DNA of 60,459 nucleotides from Planctomycetaceae bacterium (GCA_902629495.1 CACORA010000011.1:1-60459), one strand, 5' to 3'; shown: positions 7,493 through 15,959, counted from the stretch's first letter. A program made the numbers and translations. The notes: generated by a model not told the origin, from the letters alone.

Positions 7493-8455
7493 TCAACCGA
7501 TTGCTAAAAATGATTTTTCAACGATCGTTGGTGCAAGTTCTCCGAAACTGTGCATGGAGCCTGTATCAACATTCACAAAATCAATCACAGCAGGAGCAAA
7601 AAGTGATGGATCAATGTTGTAAAAGTCCCCCCCAGCGTTCTTGAAAATTTCACAAAAAAGCATGCCGTAATCAGGAGATGCTTGACTCACGGCTCGAGGG
7701 CCAATTTCAATGAGGCTTGCATCATCACCTGTTACATTTAAGACAACATGGCCTCCATAGAGAATCGCATCATTACTTCTTCCGATGGCAGTGATATTTT
7801 CTTGGGGGATAGGGGCCAGTGGGGCAGTTCCTGATCCGGCCACTATGCGATTCAGGTCAAATCCCAAGTCATGAAGTTTATGGATTGCAGTTTCTACTGA
7901 ACGAGCAGTGACCTGCAACATGCCGGCTTGGCTTGCAGTTTTTGCAACAAGGAGGATGAGATTGTGAGGTGACACGTGGGCATCGTCTGCAAGTTGTTGA
8001 CAGACGCGTTTGGTCGGAAGTGTATCTGATTCAATGACACCAACAGCCAACGTCGTTTTCTCGCAGTGACCAATCAAGCCGAAAAGCTCTTCTTTCCCAA
8101 TTGCCGCACGGATTGGTCCACTCGTCATCGCAAAGTAACCATCATGATCGATTTTCCAGCCGGCATATTGCGCTGCAAGGCATGCTGTGACAGGGGAGGT
8201 ACTGTCAACTGAGATGATTTTCCAAGCGTCAGTCGGTGATGTACATGTTGAGTCGTGTTGGGAAGATATGTGTACGTTCCCCAGCCCAGCCATCGCTGCT
8301 CGTGCCATGAAAAGGCCAGCATCTATGCTGCCAGTGGAGAGGATTCCACAATCTATGACACGTGTGCCACCAACGTTATCAACTGAAATGGAATAGTGCT
8401 CAGGATGTGCGAAGAGTGGTTCAATAACCAAAAAGGCGGAATCATTAAGTGACAT
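7493..8455 (-). CDS. mch: Methenyltetrahydromethanopterin cyclohydrolase
   Basis: Hydrolyses methenyl-H4MPT to formyl-H4MPT, the step after the dehydrogenase. 320 residues, normal for Mch. Recognisable stretches are the N-terminal SVDNVGGTRVIDCG, a SGPIRAAIGKEELF segment in the middle and the C-terminal AGSGTAPLAPIP with NDAILYGG. First gene of a minus-strand pair with the ATP-grasp gene, and divergent from the DtxR-type regulator across 118 bases. The other genes of the branch (fae and the dehydrogenase) are ~7 kb away on the plus strand, so the pathway is split rather than one operon. Confidence 0.95.
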   Translation of the reverse strand: MSLNDSAFLVIEPLFAHPEHYSISVDNVGGTRVIDCGILSTGSIDAGLFMARAAMAGLGNVHISSQHDSTCTSPTDAWKIISVDSTSPVTACLAAQYAGWKIDHDGYFAMTSGPIRAAIGKEELFGLIGHCEKTTLAVGVIESDTLPTKRVCQQLADDAHVSPHNLILLVAKTASQAGMLQVTARSVETAIHKLHDLGFDLNRIVAGSGTAPLAPIPQENITAIGRSNDAILYGGHVVLNVTGDDASLIEIGPRAVSQASPDYGMLFCEIFKNAGGDFYNIDPSLFAPAVIDFVNVDTGSMHSFGELAPTIVEKSFLAIG

Positions 8456-8573
8456 ACGGGTATTTCCAAAATGAGGTATTCTACTCTAATCATGCTCCCG
8501 CAGGTTCTGAACGGCAACGCCTTATGCCAGTGATCGAAAGAAGAAGCACATGCTCAAATGAAGTGGGTCTGCA

Positions 8574-9242
8574 ATGCCAAGTCTGACAGTTGAAAACTAC
8601 GTAAAAACAATCTTCCAGATTAGTAATCGTCAACATGGTGAACCTGCAAGTACCGGGCAGATTGCATCAGCACTTGGAGTCTTACCCGGAACAGTTACCA
8701 GTATGCTGAAAACCCTGGACGCAGCTCGTCTGGCAACGCATAAGCCCTACGAGGGAGTGTCACTGACGCGAGCTGGAAAAATGCTTGCACTACGCATGAT
8801 TCGACGGCATCGTCTGATCGAATTGTTTCTTCTTCGGACGTTGGATATGACTTGGGATGAGGTACATGATGAAGCAGAAAACATGGAGCATGCTGTGAGT
8901 GATCTACTTGTTGACCGCATCGATACCTTTCTTGGGTTCCCAGATGTGGACCCACACGGTGATCCTATTCCTCGGGGAGAAGCAATGACGATGCAAGATA
9001 TCGGTGGTGATTCTCATCTCCTTTCTGATGCTCAAGAAGGCAAACAGTTTACGTTGGTAAGAGTGCTTGATCAGTCCTCCGAATTTTTGCGTTATTTGAC
9101 AGAGATGAACTTGGTCCTCGGTGCTGAGGGACTCGTTGAAAAAAATCCAGATGGTTCTGGGCTAATGACAATCAAGCTAACAAATCAACAAGACTCTGTT
9201 TCACTTGCGATTAACGTTGCTGGAAAGATTATCGTCACATAA
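8574..9242 (+). CDS. DtxR/MntR-family metal-dependent regulator
   Basis: A 222-residue iron- or manganese-sensing repressor. An N-terminal winged helix-turn-helix (about 5-65; STGQIASALG then TVTSMLKTLD) is followed by the dimerisation domain with RRHRLIELFLL and the metal motif EAENMEH (ExxEH), matching the MntR/DtxR metal ligands. A C-terminal FeoA/SH3-like region (about 150-220) is present. It is divergent from mch and its 3' end overlaps the convergent PTPS gene by 8 bases. Whether it senses Fe or Mn, or controls the C1 genes, cannot be read here. Confidence 0.9.
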   Translation: MPSLTVENYVKTIFQISNRQHGEPASTGQIASALGVLPGTVTSMLKTLDAARLATHKPYEGVSLTRAGKMLALRMIRRHRLIELFLLRTLDMTWDEVHDEAENMEHAVSDLLVDRIDTFLGFPDVDPHGDPIPRGEAMTMQDIGGDSHLLSDAQEGKQFTLVRVLDQSSEFLRYLTEMNLVLGAEGLVEKNPDGSGLMTIKLTNQQDSVSLAINVAGKIIVT

Positions 9243-9747
9243 TGGTGTGGTCTCTTTCCCACACCCCCGATTGTCCGAGGCATTCATCAACGGCTACTCG
9301 AATAAAACCAGAAATTGACAGGCCATGGTTGTTCAGTAATCGAAGAAGTTCATTTCCTATCCAGTATGCGATCCATTCTGCTGTCGTATTTGCAATGGGT
9401 AACAGCATGCACTCATCTGCGGGGAACACCCATCGTCTGTCAGAAAAATGAATATGGACTTCTTCACGGTTGTCGTTCTCTTGAGAGAACCGGACTTGAA
9501 GGAATGCGTTTTCGGTTGGGAGCAGCATCTTGTGATCTAGTTGCTTGATGATTGATGAAAGTTGATCGCGCAGAAGGATGAAATCAATCACCATGCCGTG
9601 AGCATTTGGTTCTCCATCAACCTCTACGGATACTGTCCAGTTATGTCCATGGATTGGTTCACACACTGTGTCCGTTAGTGTGATAAAATGTCCAGAGCAG
9701 AAGACGTGCTCGGCCTTCTTTATAGAAACTTGGTAACGATCACGCAT
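9235..9747 (-). CDS. 6-pyruvoyl-tetrahydropterin synthase / QueD homologue
   Basis: A PTPS-fold pterin enzyme of 170 residues. Zinc ligands are visible: H20 in FCSGHF, then H33 and H35 in the CxxxHGH motif, whose C29 is the usual catalytic cysteine. LDHKML (about 71-76) and a TAEW motif near 143, the pterin-anchoring Glu, are also present. A charged insert (about 85-115) is longer than in typical QueD. The start overlaps the CitG-like gene upstream by 8 bases. In this setting a role in pterin supply for H4MPT is more likely than queuosine synthesis, but this is inference. queA is ~45 kb away. Confidence 0.87.
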   Translation of the reverse strand: MRDRYQVSIKKAEHVFCSGHFITLTDTVCEPIHGHNWTVSVEVDGEPNAHGMVIDFILLRDQLSSIIKQLDHKMLLPTENAFLQVRFSQENDNREEVHIHFSDRRWVFPADECMLLPIANTTAEWIAYWIGNELLRLLNNHGLSISGFIRVAVDECLGQSGVWERDHTIM

Positions 9748-10687
9748 TCAAGGGACTCCGGAGAATAATGTAGAGTGCTGTGGCAATAAGGTCGGCTGTT
9801 GTGCCCGGGTTAATACGGACTGGCACACGTAGTGAACGATCGAACCCCTGTAGTACATGACTGTTTTCAATGCCGTTCGTTTTCAGGATGGCTGCTGCTT
9901 GGGCAGAGACATTAAGAGCTACCTTCTCTCCATGTCGACGGGCAATGTGAGAGTCGGGTGAGCGAGCGAGTTGACGCATGAATGCATCAACGATACCTAA
10001 TCTCCAATTATCAGATTTCGAAAGATTATGAGTCAAGTCTGAGATGACATCCGCGAGGACGTCCGAATAGCCGATCGACCACATCTTCGCGATGTGATCT
10101 CTTTCAGCAGCTGCTAGCATGGCAGAGACGATGTTTTGAGGAGGAGGTCCGGAAAGATCATGCTGCTGAACGCTTCCTAAGCCACCGGGTTGTGCGAGTG
10201 CGATGGCGCTCCAGATATCCTGTGAGTCCTGTGGACCAAGGTTTTTCAGAAATGAGGAGACTTCAGAAGATAACAACAAGACAAAGTCAGGCTCCATGGC
10301 ACGCAACCAAATGGAGCGATTGATGACACTTAAGGGTGCGATTGAGAGGATAATGCCAAGATTAGCATTCGAATCAGTTACAAGGCGAGTTTCCTGAACA
10401 GCGTCAAGAATCACTTCTCCCAGGCGTTTTTTCTTGTCATTTTCGAATACTGGTCCGATGGCCATCGCAGCAGCCGTAAGGTCTTCGTATGAAAGATCTG
10501 GAAATGCTGCATTACAATGGACATTTCCAGGTTTTGGTGCGGTTGCTTCAAATAGACAAGCCATTGTGGTGGCCCACCCAGATCCCCCAAGAGGTAAGGA
10601 GGTTGGTACACGTTCTCGCCATGTCATGCTCGCCTGTTGCAGTACGTGTATTGCAGTGCGAAATGATGATGTTTCTAACGTGTGCAT
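9740..10687 (-). CDS. CitG/MdcB-like (triphosphoribosyl-dephospho-CoA synthase family) protein
   Basis: A 315-residue, mostly helical protein with the CitG-family hallmark EATAPKPGNVH (about 48-58). A PGGLG motif (LAQPGGLGSV) and a SGPPPQNIVSAM segment follow. Family members attack ATP or CoA precursors and release adenine, making ribosyl-triphosphate linkages. No citrate lyase or malonate decarboxylase genes are near. Homologues sit in H4MPT gene clusters of methylotrophs and archaea, so involvement in assembling the ribosyl part of the cofactor is plausible (inference). Its 3' end overlaps the PTPS gene and it is divergent from ppk. The first ~20 residues are weakly supported; Met21 is an alternative start. 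Confidence 0.8.
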   Translation of the reverse strand: MHTLETSSFRTAIHVLQQASMTWRERVPTSLPLGGSGWATTMACLFEATAPKPGNVHCNAAFPDLSYEDLTAAAMAIGPVFENDKKKRLGEVILDAVQETRLVTDSNANLGIILSIAPLSVINRSIWLRAMEPDFVLLLSSEVSSFLKNLGPQDSQDIWSAIALAQPGGLGSVQQHDLSGPPPQNIVSAMLAAAERDHIAKMWSIGYSDVLADVISDLTHNLSKSDNWRLGIVDAFMRQLARSPDSHIARRHGEKVALNVSAQAAAILKTNGIENSHVLQGFDRSLRVPVRINPGTTADLIATALYIILRSPLNA

Positions 10688-10771
10688 CAGGTGTGAAAAT
10701 GTTGAAAGTGGAATGAGGAGTGATATCGCAGTCTAAACTGTGAGGCTGAAGAATGAGAGAGTGTGTGAGAA

Positions 10772-12991
10772 ATGTCGATAAGTGATTCAACCATCGAACC
10801 AGACTGCTTTATCAATCGTGAACTAAGCTGGTTGGAATTCAATTTGAGGGTTCTTGAAGAAGCTGAAAATGAAGAGAACCCACTTCTCGAGCGAATGAAG
10901 TTTCTCTCAATATTCAGTTCAAATCTTGATGAGTTTTTCATGGTTCGCGTTGCTGGTATTCGTGAGCAGGCATTCGGTGAAAGTGCACCGCAGGATTATG
11001 CGGCAGATGGCATGAATGCCATGAGTCAACTTCGAGCCATTGCTTCTCGCACACAAGAACTTGTGGCTCGTCAGTACCGATGTCTGAAGGAGAGTATTGG
11101 GCCTGCAATGACAGCCGAAGGATTTGGTGTGCTGCGATATGAGTCTCTGACCGCAGAGCAACTCAGGCATGTCGATCATTTTTTTCGAGAAAGAGCGTTA
11201 CCAATTCTGACACCAATGGCGTGTGATCCGTCTCACCCCTCTCCTCGTTACCATAATCGTGGGCTGTATCTTGGAGTCATGCTCGAACATGCTTCTGGAC
11301 TTGGCCCGAAAAACCTCTTTGCTGTTGTGCAAGTTCCTCAGGTATTACCTCGTGTTGTTGTTGTACCTAAGTCAGAGCCTGGTCGCACGTCATTTCTTCT
11401 TTTAGAAGATATTGTTGCAGCACGATTGCCGGAACTGTTTGGAGGATTCACTGTGAAATCATGGACCACGTTTCGTGTCACGCGAGACAGTGATCTAGAG
11501 TTGCTGGAGCAGGAATCGGATGACATGTTAAGGCTCATTGAAGAACGACTGAAGGCGCGCCAGAGAGGTCAAGCGGTTCGGATCGAAGTTGCGTCACGAG
11601 CAGATGAAACACTTAGCAAGATGATTATTGATGATGAAGGTCTTCATGATGGAACAGAGAATGGTTATTCCGAAGTGTATCGAATCGATGGGCCCCTTGA
11701 TCTCACGGGTTTGTGGGAACTCTACAAAATGCCAGGATTCGAAAGGCTCAAAGATAAGCCCTTCACTCCGAGTGTGCCGACATTGCTCAATCATCGGAGC
11801 GGAGATATTTTTTCTACGATAAAAAGGCAGGACATCCTCCTGCATCATCCGTATGAGTCATTTGATCCTGTCGTAGATTTTGTGACGACTGCAGCTCATG
11901 ACCCGCGAGTGCTTGCTATCAAGCAAACGCTGTATCGAACAAGCGGTGATTCACCGATCTCTCGAGCACTGATGGCAGCTGCTGAGTCAGGAAAACATGT
12001 TACGGCATTAGTTGAACTCAAGGCACGATTTGACGAAGCGAATAATGTCAGTTGGGCGCGTCAGTTGGAGAGAGCTGGAGTCCATGTTGTTTTTGGATTT
12101 CTTGACCTCAAGACCCATTGCAAAGTGTCACTTGTTGTTCGTAATGAAGGGAATTCATTGCGTCGGTATGTTCATCTTGGGACGGGGAATTACAACCCCA
12201 CAACAGCAAAGCTTTATACAGATCTTGGTTTATTCACTTCGAATGAAGACATTGCTGAGGATGCGTCTGCTCTTTTCAATCTCTTAACGGGCTATTCTCA
12301 AGGCCATGCATGGAGAAAGCTCGTTGTTGCACCGAATGACTTGCATCAACGCACACTGGAGTTGATTGAAGAGCAGGCTTTACTGGCTCAGGCGGGACGT
12401 CCTTCGAGGATAGTTGCCAAACTGAATTCACTTGTTGACCATCGCGTTATTGAAGCGTTGTATTCAGCAAGCCAGGCAGGAGTCCCGATTGAGATCCTTG
12501 CCCGAGGAATTTGTTGTTTGCGGCCTGGTGTACCAGGGCTCAGTGAAACTATTCGTGTGACGAGTATTGTGGATCGGTTTCTAGAACATAGCAGGATTTT
12601 TGTATTTGGAGCCGGTGACGAAGCAAAAGTTTTTCTGTCGAGTGGTGACTGGATGCCACGGAACTTTTTTCGTCGTGTGGAAGTAATGTTTCCGATTCTC
12701 TCGGAAGATCTACGCGAGAGAGTTCTTGAGGAGATTATCCCGACGTATCTTTCAGACACCACACGAGCCCGTCGTCTTGATGCAAATGGTGTCTATCACC
12801 TTCCCCATCCTCGTGATGGTGAGGAGCCCCTTCGGTCACAAATGGAGTTTCTCACACGGGTTACTCAGCAGCCCCAAGCGACGGCTGCTTTACCAGTATC
12901 GAAGAAAACAAGTAAAACCATGCAACGTCCGAATCGTCGCCCACAGACTCGACGATCGAGTAAAAGTGCAAGAAGAGGTGGAAAAAAATAA
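10772..12991 (+). CDS. ppk: Polyphosphate kinase 1
   Basis: Makes polyphosphate from ATP reversibly. 739 residues, in the normal range. The N-terminal domain starts INRELSWLEFNLRVLEEA, as in PPK1. The phospho-accepting histidine lies in RYVHLGTGNYNP (about residue 467) and the second conserved histidine in DRFLEHSRI (about 605). The IKQTLYRTS motif is near 385. The C-terminal ~40 residues are very basic (Arg/Lys/Ser rich), an extension beyond the usual end. It is divergent from the CitG-like gene with 84 bases between; no clear promoter was picked. Confidence 0.96.
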   Translation: MSISDSTIEPDCFINRELSWLEFNLRVLEEAENEENPLLERMKFLSIFSSNLDEFFMVRVAGIREQAFGESAPQDYAADGMNAMSQLRAIASRTQELVARQYRCLKESIGPAMTAEGFGVLRYESLTAEQLRHVDHFFRERALPILTPMACDPSHPSPRYHNRGLYLGVMLEHASGLGPKNLFAVVQVPQVLPRVVVVPKSEPGRTSFLLLEDIVAARLPELFGGFTVKSWTTFRVTRDSDLELLEQESDDMLRLIEERLKARQRGQAVRIEVASRADETLSKMIIDDEGLHDGTENGYSEVYRIDGPLDLTGLWELYKMPGFERLKDKPFTPSVPTLLNHRSGDIFSTIKRQDILLHHPYESFDPVVDFVTTAAHDPRVLAIKQTLYRTSGDSPISRALMAAAESGKHVTALVELKARFDEANNVSWARQLERAGVHVVFGFLDLKTHCKVSLVVRNEGNSLRRYVHLGTGNYNPTTAKLYTDLGLFTSNEDIAEDASALFNLLTGYSQGHAWRKLVVAPNDLHQRTLELIEEQALLAQAGRPSRIVAKLNSLVDHRVIEALYSASQAGVPIEILARGICCLRPGVPGLSETIRVTSIVDRFLEHSRIFVFGAGDEAKVFLSSGDWMPRNFFRRVEVMFPILSEDLRERVLEEIIPTYLSDTTRARRLDANGVYHLPHPRDGEEPLRSQMEFLTRVTQQPQATAALPVSKKTSKTMQRPNRRPQTRRSSKSARRGGKK

Positions 12992-13131
12992 AGATGCACT
13001 GGTTGTGTGGGGGTGAGGGGCATCCGTCCATCGGCACATACCAAATTCACGTGTTTTGAAAGAACACACGGGCGAAACCAATCCTCTTTGATAGAATGAA
13101 GGTTTTGAACCTTGAGGGATACTGCTCTACG

Positions 13132-14070
13132 ATGGCAGAAGATTATTATAAAACGCTTGGTGTTGGTCGAACTGCTTCAGCTGAAGATATTCGAAAAGCG
13201 TATCGTGAACTTGCTCGAAAATATCATCCTGACTTACATCCGGATGACGATTCAGCAAAAGAGAAATTCAAGCAGGTGCAGGCAGCTTTCGACGTTCTCA
13301 ATGACTCAAGTAAGCGCGAGATGTATGACCGATACGGTAGCTCATTTGAGGGTGTTGGTGCAGGAGGTCCTGCTGGTGGTGGTTGGGGTGGTGGAAGTCC
13401 CTATCAGGGTGGTGGAAGTGAGATTGATTTAGAAAGCCTTTTCGGGGGTGGAGGTTTTGGAGATATTTTTGGTAGAAGACAAGGGGGTGGTGGACATCGT
13501 CGTTCTGCAAAGCGGAGGGGCGAGGATATTACGGTGACGACAAGCATTTCCTTTCAGCTTTCTATTGATGGTGGAAAAACTGATGTTCGCATTGATCGTG
13601 GGGGAAAGATTGAAACCATTAGCGTTACGATTCCTCAAGGTCTGCCGAATGGAGCTCGAATGCGACTCCGTGGTCAGGGGCTTGCGGGAACGGGTGGTGG
13701 ACCAGCGGGTGATTTACTGCTCGAGGTGCATGTCAAAGCTCATGCAGTGTTCCAACGTTTTGGAGATACCCTAGAACTGATTGTTCCGATATCGCTTTTG
13801 GAGGCGATCGAGGGAGGTAAGGTGGATGTGCCGACTCCTTGGGGAACCATTGTGCTTACCATTCCACCCGGTACAAACAGTGGGAAGAAACTACGTGCAG
13901 CTGGTATGGGTGTTCATCACAGTAATGGTGCGAAGGGGGATTTGATTGCTGAAGTCCAAATTATGCTACCGTCTGGTGAAGATGCTTCAGCTCGAAAGAA
14001 ACTTTTGGAGGCGGTGAAGGCTGCTGAATCGAGTGCAGCAGGTTCTGTCAGGGCACATCTTCAGTGGTGA
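13132..14070 (+). CDS. DnaJ/CbpA-type J-domain co-chaperone
   Basis: An Hsp40 co-chaperone of class B. From ATG 13132 it has ~312 residues: J domain (about 3-70) with the HPD motif in KYHPDLHP, a long Gly-rich linker (about 78-125), then two C-terminal substrate-binding domains. The zinc-finger CxxCxGxG repeats of true DnaJ are absent, so it is CbpA/DnaJ2-like. An upstream in-frame ATG at 13096 would add 12 residues; MAEDYYKTLGV at 13132 is the conserved start. The hairpin AAGGTT-TTG-AACCTT at 13099-13113 lies just before it. The gene ends one base into the rnpA start (TGATG). Confidence 0.9.
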   Translation: MAEDYYKTLGVGRTASAEDIRKAYRELARKYHPDLHPDDDSAKEKFKQVQAAFDVLNDSSKREMYDRYGSSFEGVGAGGPAGGGWGGGSPYQGGGSEIDLESLFGGGGFGDIFGRRQGGGGHRRSAKRRGEDITVTTSISFQLSIDGGKTDVRIDRGGKIETISVTIPQGLPNGARMRLRGQGLAGTGGGPAGDLLLEVHVKAHAVFQRFGDTLELIVPISLLEAIEGGKVDVPTPWGTIVLTIPPGTNSGKKLRAAGMGVHHSNGAKGDLIAEVQIMLPSGEDASARKKLLEAVKAAESSAAGSVRAHLQW

Positions 14071-14450
14071 TGGTTGCAAGAAATGATTTCCCCCGTGCAG
14101 CAAGGCTCATCCACGCTGTGGATTTTGCTCGCGTCTATGCTGCGCGAAATTCATCAGCGAGTGGGCCGTTTGTGATATACGCTGCGAAACATGACCAACT
14201 CCCGGATCAACGCCCACGACTTGGTTTATCCGTGTCAAAGAAGATAGGTGGAGCGGTTGTGAGGAATCGATGGAAGCGGCATCTTCGAGAAGCATTTCGT
14301 CGGGTGCAGGGAGAACTAAATCCTCATTTTGACTTTATCATTGTTGTTCGGTCTGGCCTGCCCCAATCGGGTGCCATGGCAATGAATCGAACAAAGCGTT
14401 TGGTCCTAAAGTTGGCGGCACGTGTCATTGATCGCTTGGAGCACTCGTAA
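14070..14450 (+). CDS. rnpA: Ribonuclease P protein component
   Basis: The protein subunit that assists the RNase P RNA in tRNA 5' processing. About 126 residues from ATG 14070. The RNR signature is clear in GAVVRNRWKRHLREAFR, with LGLSVSKKIG before it and DFIIVVRSG after it. ATG 14070 overlaps the dnaJ stop by one base; GTG codons at 14064 and 14067 are alternatives. It is followed 6 bases later by yidD, a standard pairing, but rpmH is not upstream; a dnaJ-like gene takes its place. Confidence 0.95.
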   Translation: MVARNDFPRAARLIHAVDFARVYAARNSSASGPFVIYAAKHDQLPDQRPRLGLSVSKKIGGAVVRNRWKRHLREAFRRVQGELNPHFDFIIVVRSGLPQSGAMAMNRTKRLVLKLAARVIDRLEHS

Positions 14451-14456
14451 TTCAAA

Positions 14457-14717
14457 GTGAAATCTACGAAAATTCTATTAGCACGATGTGCTCGAGCAAT
14501 TGACCACATGCTGGTGTTGGCTCTTACTGGTTGTGTGCATATGTACAAACACACCCTCAGCCCAATTATGGGGCGTCACTGTCGTTTTCAGCCAACATGT
14601 AGTACCTATTTTCAACAGGCACTAAAGAAATATGGTGCGTTTAAGGGATGTTGGCGAGGTGTGTGTCGTATTTGTCGATGTCATCCTTGGAACAAGGGTG
14701 GCTATGACCCACCATAA
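14457..14717 (+). CDS. yidD: Membrane protein insertion efficiency factor YidD
   Basis: A small (86 residues) peripheral inner-membrane protein that helps Sec/YidC insertion. It has the family's Cys-rich core (GRHCRFQPTCSTY), an ALKKYGAFKG stretch and the ending CHPWNKGGYDPP. The GTG start lies 6 bases after rnpA. An N-terminal amphipathic/hydrophobic helix is visible (MLVLALTGCVHMY). The last 16 bases overlap the 3' end of the convergent Nudix gene. yidC is not in the window. Confidence 0.93.
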   Translation: MKSTKILLARCARAIDHMLVLALTGCVHMYKHTLSPIMGRHCRFQPTCSTYFQQALKKYGAFKGCWRGVCRICRCHPWNKGGYDPP

Positions 14718-15097
14718 TTATTGTGCAGCCAATCAATAATACGTGCATTTGCTGCAGGAAAATTCTCTTTATTGAGTGATTGTATTGTGTGATAGAGGAA
14801 AGGTGTGTGTGGTACCTGCAAGACATCCGTTGGTTTTGCCAAAAAAAAGAAGATATCGATTTCACCCTGGCTTGAAAAAGAAGGCACGTGGCCGAGTGTG
14901 CTCTGTACACTGATTGCGATGCCGGCCTCTTCTAAACATTCACGTCTAGCAGCTTCTTCTGGAGCCTCGTGTTGCTCTATTTTTCCCCCGGGAAACTCGT
15001 GTAAACCCGCTGCATCACGTGCGTGACTACTTCGTCGGCCAACCAAAACATGGTTGTTCATGATGACAACAGCAACGGCTATCTGAGTAGATGCCAT
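14702..15097 (-). CDS. MutT-like Nudix hydrolase
   Basis: A 131-residue Nudix hydrolase, probably an 8-oxo-(d)GTP diphosphatase. It carries a complete Nudix box: GGKIEQHE at the start, then RRECLEEAGI (GX5EX7REUXEEXGU). The N-terminus AVAVVIMNNHVLVGRR and the small single-domain size match MutT. It lies 34 bases after fabI on the same strand, possibly co-transcribed. The exact substrate is not determinable. Confidence 0.9.
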   Translation of the reverse strand: MASTQIAVAVVIMNNHVLVGRRSSHARDAAGLHEFPGGKIEQHEAPEEAARRECLEEAGIAISVQSTLGHVPSFSSQGEIDIFFFLAKPTDVLQVPHTPFLYHTIQSLNKENFPAANARIIDWLHNNYGGS

Positions 15098-15131
15098 GAA
15101 AACTCATTGAGAATCAAGACCCAAGAAAAAG

Positions 15132-15959
15132 CTATTCGACTTGATCCTGAATCAGATCAAGAAGTCGGCCAGGCGAGCCCATGATATTGTAGCCTGCGTC
15201 AACATGCATAATTTCACCAGTAATACCAAGGGCATCACGGGAGAGAAGAAAGGCACCTGATTTTCCAACTTCATCGTGAGTAATATTTCTGCCCATGGGT
15301 GACATATGCTCATACATGCCAAGCATTTCTTCGACTCCGGCGCCACGTCCGGCAAGTGTACGCAATGGTCCCGCACTGATCGCATTGACTCGCACACCAG
15401 CAGGACCTAAATCGAAGGCCATGTATTTTACGCAGGTGTCGAGTGTTGCTTTACATACCCCCATAATATTGTAGCCGGGAACAACCTTCTCCCCGCCATA
15501 ATAGGTGAGAGTAAGAATGGATGAATCTTTTGAAAGAATATCACGGGCTAATCTCCCGACCGCCAAAAGACTATACGCACTTGTCTCCATGGCGGTGCGG
15601 AATCCTGTTCGGCTACAGTTTGTGGTGTCACCCTTAAGGTCTTCCATTGGTGCATACGCAATGGAATGAACAAGAAAATCAAGCGAGCCAAACTCATCCC
15701 GTGCTCGGTTCATGACAGACTCAATTTGCTCATCACTGGATACGTCCATGGGAACAAGGAATTTTGCATTGGGCTCTGGGTCGGTGAGCTGAGCTACTCG
15801 CCTTCTATTACGTTGACGAGTGTCGTCGGGCTTATCAGGGAGGTGAGAAAAGCCGACCTCACCACCGTCGTCGAGGATTTGTTTCGCAATCGACCAAGCG
15901 ATTGAGTGATCATTGGCGACGCCAAGAACTAAACCCTTCATCCCACTAAATCTGCCCAT
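15132..15959 (-). CDS. fabI: Enoyl-[acyl-carrier-protein] reductase (NADH), FabI
   Basis: Reduces enoyl-ACP to acyl-ACP in the last step of each fatty-acid elongation cycle. About 275 residues from ATG 15959. Start choice: GGAGG lies 8 bases upstream of this ATG, and MGRFSGMKGLVLGVAND is the family N-terminus; an upstream ATG at 15983 would add 8 residues. FabI features are GVANDHSIAW in place of the usual SDR Gly motif, HSIAYAP, and the YxxxxxxK catalytic pair in YNIMGVCK. The internal segment CSRTGFRTAM corresponds to the FabI substrate loop region. Confidence 0.95.
   Translation of the reverse strand: MGRFSGMKGLVLGVANDHSIAWSIAKQILDDGGEVGFSHLPDKPDDTRQRNRRRVAQLTDPEPNAKFLVPMDVSSDEQIESVMNRARDEFGSLDFLVHSIAYAPMEDLKGDTTNCSRTGFRTAMETSAYSLLAVGRLARDILSKDSSILTLTYYGGEKVVPGYNIMGVCKATLDTCVKYMAFDLGPAGVRVNAISAGPLRTLAGRGAGVEEMLGMYEHMSPMGRNITHDEVGKSGAFLLSRDALGITGEIMHVDAGYNIMGSPGRLLDLIQDQVE

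Noticed and set aside
14070..14717. Possible replication-origin region next to rnpA-yidD
   Set aside because: rnpA/yidD often lie near oriC, but rpmH, dnaA and DnaA boxes are missing here.
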